Source: Euglena gracilis
Taxonomy: Eukaryota; Euglenozoa; Euglenophyceae; Euglenales; Euglenaceae
Assembly (NCBI GenBank): GCA_900893395.1
Contig: CAAHFI011899945.1
Span: 1 to 21,019 of the forward strand
Length of the DNA: 21,019 bases
Reading direction: 5' to 3'
Shown here: piece after piece, positions 19,058-21,019 of the stretch
Numbering within the stretch: the stretch's first letter is position 1
How the letters are laid out: every line of letters begins with the position of its first letter
Notes under the pieces: model-generated
What the model was told of the DNA's origin: nothing
Databases searched by the model: none
What the model saw: only the letters and a program-made list of their open reading frames with translations
Program-made: the position numbers and the translations under genes

Positions 19058-19264
19058 GACCATATAACAGAATGGCGGCGCATGTCTTATGATGGTATGG
19101 TCGTGGGTTGGAAACCCACGAGGTCACACAGGTCCTTTGAGGGGCGAGACCGTGCCAATTAAGTACATCGCCAATTTTTATTTGGAATTCATCCAACACT
19201 TTTTCAGGCGGGTTGCTGCCTTCGGGTCCAAAAACAGTCTCCCCTTTGGCTGTAAAAAAAAAAC
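19058..19264 (+). mobile_element. Possible tRNA-derived SINE
   Basis: An A-box-like word TAACAGAATGG (19065-19075, one mismatch to TRGYNNARNGG) is followed 41 bases later by a B-box-like word GGTTGGAAACC (19106-19116, two mismatches to GGTTCGANTCC). The second sits in a T-arm-like hairpin with arms GTGGG/CCCAC and a 7-base loop. This spacing is that of a tRNA or tRNA-derived SINE promoter. About 135 bases of unrelated body follow, and the stretch ends in a run of ten A (19254-19263). No target-site duplication is obvious, and D and anticodon arms do not fold well, so a functional tRNA is unlikely. Confidence 0.35.
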
Positions 19265-19707
19265 TTGAACTGCACTTTTTTGCAGTGCCTTTGACTTGTT
19301 TTTTTCTCACATGGGATGACAACAACACATAAACCCAATTTTTAAATGGGAAAAAAAGGTGCTTTGCACACAAAAAAAGGAGAAACGGTCTGAAATTTCT
19401 GAAAAAGGTAGAACATAAATTACACGGCGGAAATTAAAAAATGAATTACGCCGTAAGTTACGCGTAAGTTACAAGTGAAACTTACAATTGTAAATTACGT
19501 TGCAATGCTACCAGGTGCGAACGCCGAGGAAACTTTTTTTATGGCACAACCAAAATGTATTTTTTTCTGTCCCCCTGGCCCCAAAGGGGCCGAGACGTTA
19601 ACGCCTTTTTGAATTCCAATGCTCCAAAAAATTTGATGAGCTAGAAAGCGAAATCATGGGTAGAACCCCTTTGGAAACCCCCCAACTCAACCCAACTGTC
19701 GACTTCG
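19265..19707. other. Non-coding flank with TAAGTTAC repeats
   Basis: AT-rich with A and T runs; no gene supported. A tandem CGTAAGTTAC (19452 and 19463, period 11) is followed by the inverted AACTTAC at 19479-19485, making a small palindromic cluster in 19420-19500. Confidence 0.45.
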
Positions 19708-19741
19708 CAACCTGGGGGGGGGCAGCCCCCCCCCCAGGTTG
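19708..19741. repeat. Perfect 15-bp-arm hairpin with dG/dC core
   Basis: Arms CAACCT plus nine G and nine C plus AGGTTG flank a 4-base loop CAGC. The arms are perfect. The geometry (tetraloop) resembles the hairpins in the retroelements, but the arms are much longer. It could act as a replication or transcription block, or be the relic of a fold-back element. Confidence 0.7.
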
Positions 19742-20115
19742 AGGACAATTCTTTTCTGTTTTTTAGGGGGGTTTCTTCCACAAAAATTTCATGTTTCCCC
19801 TCCCCCCTTTTGCCATGCGATTCTTTTGTACTTGTGCAATCTCCCCTTTTGCCAATGGGACATATTTTGGGTCAAATTAATACGCCAAAAAAGGCGCCAT
19901 TGTTTGGGTCGAAAATCTTTTCACCTCAAATCTTGGCATTTCTTTCCATTTTTTTGACCATGTCAAGACAAATTTTCGATGGTTTGAACCAGAAAATTGA
20001 TGAAAAGCGACCAAAAACGCCACCTACATCAAAAAGCAGGCTGAAATGATGAATGAAAAGAAAGGCTGGCTGATGAAGGTTGATGCATTGTATGAAAATT
20101 GAAAGCTCGATTCTC
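19742..20115. other. Non-coding stretch, nothing recognised
   Basis: C- and T-rich then mixed composition. Short open frames exist but show no family resemblance, and codon patterns follow the homopolymer runs. Confidence 0.4.
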
Positions 20116-20148
20116 GGGTCACGGGCGGGTCACGGGGGGTCACGGGGG
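20116..20148. repeat. GGGTCACGGG short tandem repeat
   Basis: Three imperfect units of GGGTCACGGG with variable G runs. They are immediately followed by GTAGCACCCCC, whose C run can pair back with the G runs. Confidence 0.6.
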
Positions 20149-20249
20149 TAGCACCCCCTAACCCCCCAATTGGCCATCTGGACCTGTCCTTCATAATCGC
20201 GAACCCCCGAAAAACACCCGAATAAAGGCATTTTCCCTTGAAATGAGAA

Positions 20250-20296
20250 CCCCCCCCCTAATTGGCCACCTGGGCTTTGGCCAATTAGGGGGGGGG
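20250..20296. repeat. Perfect 18-bp-arm inverted repeat
   Basis: Nine C then TAATTGGCC (20250-20267) pairs with GGCCAATTA then nine G (20279-20296) around an 11-base loop. A related direct copy of CCCCAATTGGCCA with CTGG after it lies about 90 bases upstream (near 20163-20182). This suggests a small repeat family or a collapsed fold-back element. Confidence 0.7.
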
Positions 20297-20467
20297 AATA
20301 AGGGGGGGTGTTTAAAGTGAAAATACTGGCTACCACTCTTTTTACAAGACACAAATGTTTTGCAAAATGCATCTGAATTTCGCAAAACCCATCATTGCCA
20401 ACCTCAATTGGACGAAAAATGTCGCAACTGTCTCGGGGGTAGGCAGTACAGTTGTGATTTTCTGGGG

Positions 20468-20535
20468 ACCCCCCCTCCCCCCCCTGTACAGCTTCCAACC
20501 CCCCTCGGACCCCCCCCTCCCCCCCTGTGCCTTGT
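20468..20535. repeat. C-rich low-complexity tract
   Basis: Alternating runs of C with CTCC, TGTA and GGA words on the plus strand. It reads as Pro-rich peptide in several frames, which explains the open frames over it; no coding signal is seen. Confidence 0.5.
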
Positions 20536-20782
20536 TTCCAAGGAGGGGGTTTGCATGGTGCAGAGGAAGTGCATCACTTTGTAGGCATCAAGGCAATACC
20601 GTAATAAAATGTGCTCACACTGCGGGTCGCCGAGATTGCTCAGGACATGTCAAGCTTCCTTCATTTACTCCACCAACGCTGGCACCTCTTTTTTTAAACG
20701 TTGTTGAAGCCGGGTGCTCCATTGGAAAGCCCAAGACTCGCAAGCCCTGGCCAGGCAACCATGGGACTTTTGGGGGTGGTTC

Positions 20783-20969
20783 GGGACGCGGGGGGACGCG
20801 GGGGGGGACGCGGGGGGACGCGGGGGGGAACTGTGCCCAACCACCCCCACACGTTTTTCTTTGGCGTCACCCGAATTTGTATGAAATTTTCATTTGGTCG
20901 CCCAAAAAACATGCCCGGCCGAAATCCGGGACGCGGGGGGGACGGGGGGGACGCGGGGGGACGCGGGGG
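20783..20969. repeat. GGGGGACGCG minisatellite in two blocks
   Basis: Units of about 10-12 bp (GACGCGG plus a G run) occur at 20783-20828 and again at 20928-20969. They flank about 100 bases of unrelated sequence. The dense G runs could form quadruplexes. The long plus-strand open frame across this part is Gly/Arg/Thr repeat translation and is not supported as a gene. Confidence 0.65.
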
Positions 20970-21019
20970 AACACCCCCTTGGGATGGACTTTCTGAGTGT
21001 CTATTTTTTTTCGTGTATT

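Noticed and set aside
19053-19127. A functional tRNA gene
   Set aside because: Box-like words and a T-arm are present, but acceptor, D and anticodon arms pair poorly, and the T-loop departs from the TTCGANT consensus.
18948-19373. Minus-strand open frame of about 140 codons in the flank
   Set aside because: No family resemblance; it crosses A/T runs and the SINE-like head, and part of it is the reverse reading of the T-arm-like hairpin.
20355-20996. Plus-strand open frame with Cys residues (MCSHCGSPRLLRTC in an overlapping frame) suggesting a transposase zinc knuckle
   Set aside because: The Cys pattern is incomplete and lies in a different frame from the long open stretch, which is mainly translation of C-rich and GACGCGG repeats.

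Overview
The window is eukaryotic, repeat-dominated DNA with no recognisable host gene. Nearly everything from 1 to 18698 is two related Ty3/Gypsy-type LTR retrotransposons. Both lie on the minus strand, so their 5' ends are at the high coordinates. Domain order, the aspartic protease, the YIDD reverse transcriptase box, RNase H and a zinc-finger/DDE integrase make the class secure. Both primer binding sites match the last ten bases of an initiator-methionine tRNA of the animal type (ending CTGCTACCA), not the plant ending ATACCA. The host cannot be named from this window.

Element A (1-10414) runs 5' LTR, leader, repeat-coded N-terminus, long coiled coil, gag core, two zinc knuckles around an Arg/Ser-rich stretch, protease, a long spacer, RT, RNase H and integrase. 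It leaves the window before its 3' LTR. Element B (10415-18698) has the same parts but stops abruptly inside the RT, where A's LTR begins. A therefore appears to have inserted into B's pol, and the rest of B should lie left of the window. Both are fossils, with of the order of a dozen or more reading-frame breaks each.

The most unusual signal is not a gene. The elements are studded with small perfect hairpins, mostly 4-9 bp arms around a 4-base loop, often followed by TTGTA. They reach their highest density in the N-terminal array (22 in about 500 bp in A). Several keep their arms while the loop changes between A and B, and blocks of hairpins are present in one copy and absent in the other. 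B also carries a 231-bp C-rich insertion with 15-bp terminal inverted repeats and a 4-bp target duplication, a clean MITE-like element whose empty site is visible in A.

The right flank (18699-21019) is non-coding: homopolymer runs, a possible tRNA-derived SINE, two long perfect hairpins and G-rich minisatellites.
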